Of a stretch of DNA of 34,123 nt, positions 26,693-34,123 are shown in pieces. A program made the translations under genes and the position numbers. The stretch is from Dehalococcoidia bacterium. GTDB lineage: Bacteria; Chloroflexota; Dehalococcoidia; Lucifugimonadales; Australimonadaceae. Under the pieces are notes generated by a model that made no database searches, had not been told where the DNA came from, and saw nothing but the letters and a program-made list of their open reading frames with translations. The stretch is from NCBI GenBank assembly GCA_021296055.1, contig JAGWBE010000002.1:1-34123 (forward strand), read 5' to 3'. The first letter of the stretch is position 1, and every line of letters begins with the position of its first letter.

Positions 26693-26716
26693 AAGGCCTA
26701 GCGCGTGCTAGGCCTT
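26693..26716 (+). promoter_or_regulatory. Perfect leader hairpin before rpoB
   Basis: A perfect 10-bp stem, AAGGCCTAGC (26693-26702) with GCTAGGCCTT (26707-26716), and a GCGT tetraloop. It ends 40 bases before the rpoB ATG and is followed by GTTCGCGTTGG, with no U-run. It could act as an attenuator, a pause site, a processing site or a protein-binding site controlling rpoBC. Confidence 0.6.
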
Positions 26717-26756
26717 GTTCGCGTTGGCCACTTTCGCACTTAGGGAGCGACCATCT

Positions 26757-30614
<3,858 letters not shown>

Positions 30615-30656
30615 CTCGCCGACCGACCGCCTAGCGCACGCAAGGAGACCGTACCT

Positions 30657-34123
<3,467 letters not shown>

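Overview
The window is about 34 kb of high-GC bacterial DNA (two 60-base samples from housekeeping and accessory parts gave 72% and 58% GC). It carries a bacterial 16S rRNA 5' end, a complete F-type ATP synthase operon, rpoB and rpoC, and several catabolic families (NIPSNAP, dimethylformamidase-like, D-aminoacylase-like, alanine-racemase-like). The gene style and content fit an uncultured Chloroflexota of the Dehalococcoidia/SAR202 kind. That placement is inference; the 16S fragment or RpoB could settle it.

Layout. 1-357: 5' part of 16S rRNA, minus strand, with a promoter and leader at about 358-525. 546-3759: a tight minus-strand operon (GNAT-like protein, R3H/SpoIIIAA-like ATPase, thymidylate kinase) reading towards the rRNA. 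4029-6362: a plus-strand pair, double NIPSNAP protein and prolyl-tRNA synthetase. 6581-13802: the ATP synthase operon in the order I/Z, a, c, b, delta, alpha, [unknown 100-aa gene], gamma, beta, epsilon. 13875-15448: an overlapping pair, a ComF-like phosphoribosyltransferase and a short DprA/Smf-like protein, with lower GC than the neighbours. 15461-17090: divergent uppP and a cysteine hydrolase. 17125-17447: a tandem/inverted repeat element. 17525-20352: an alpha/beta hydrolase and a dimethylformamidase-like protein, divergent. 20360-26474: a minus-strand catabolic cluster (LigB-fold protein, D-aminoacylase-like amidohydrolase, two alanine-racemase-like paralogues, MFS transporter). 26588-34123: a strong promoter and leader hairpin, rpoB, and rpoC cut by the window end.

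The best candidates for something new are the PRTase-DprA pair (13875-15448) and the 100-aa gene inserted between atpA and atpG (10749-11051). Both are lower in GC than the ATP synthase genes around them. In the catabolic cluster, several enzymes keep their family fold but lack signature catalytic or metal-binding residues. These include a fold-type III PLP protein with His where the Schiff-base lysine is expected, and a LigB-fold protein lacking two hallmark histidines. The cluster may therefore do different chemistry from what its family names suggest. No tRNA, CRISPR array, transposase or phage gene was seen.
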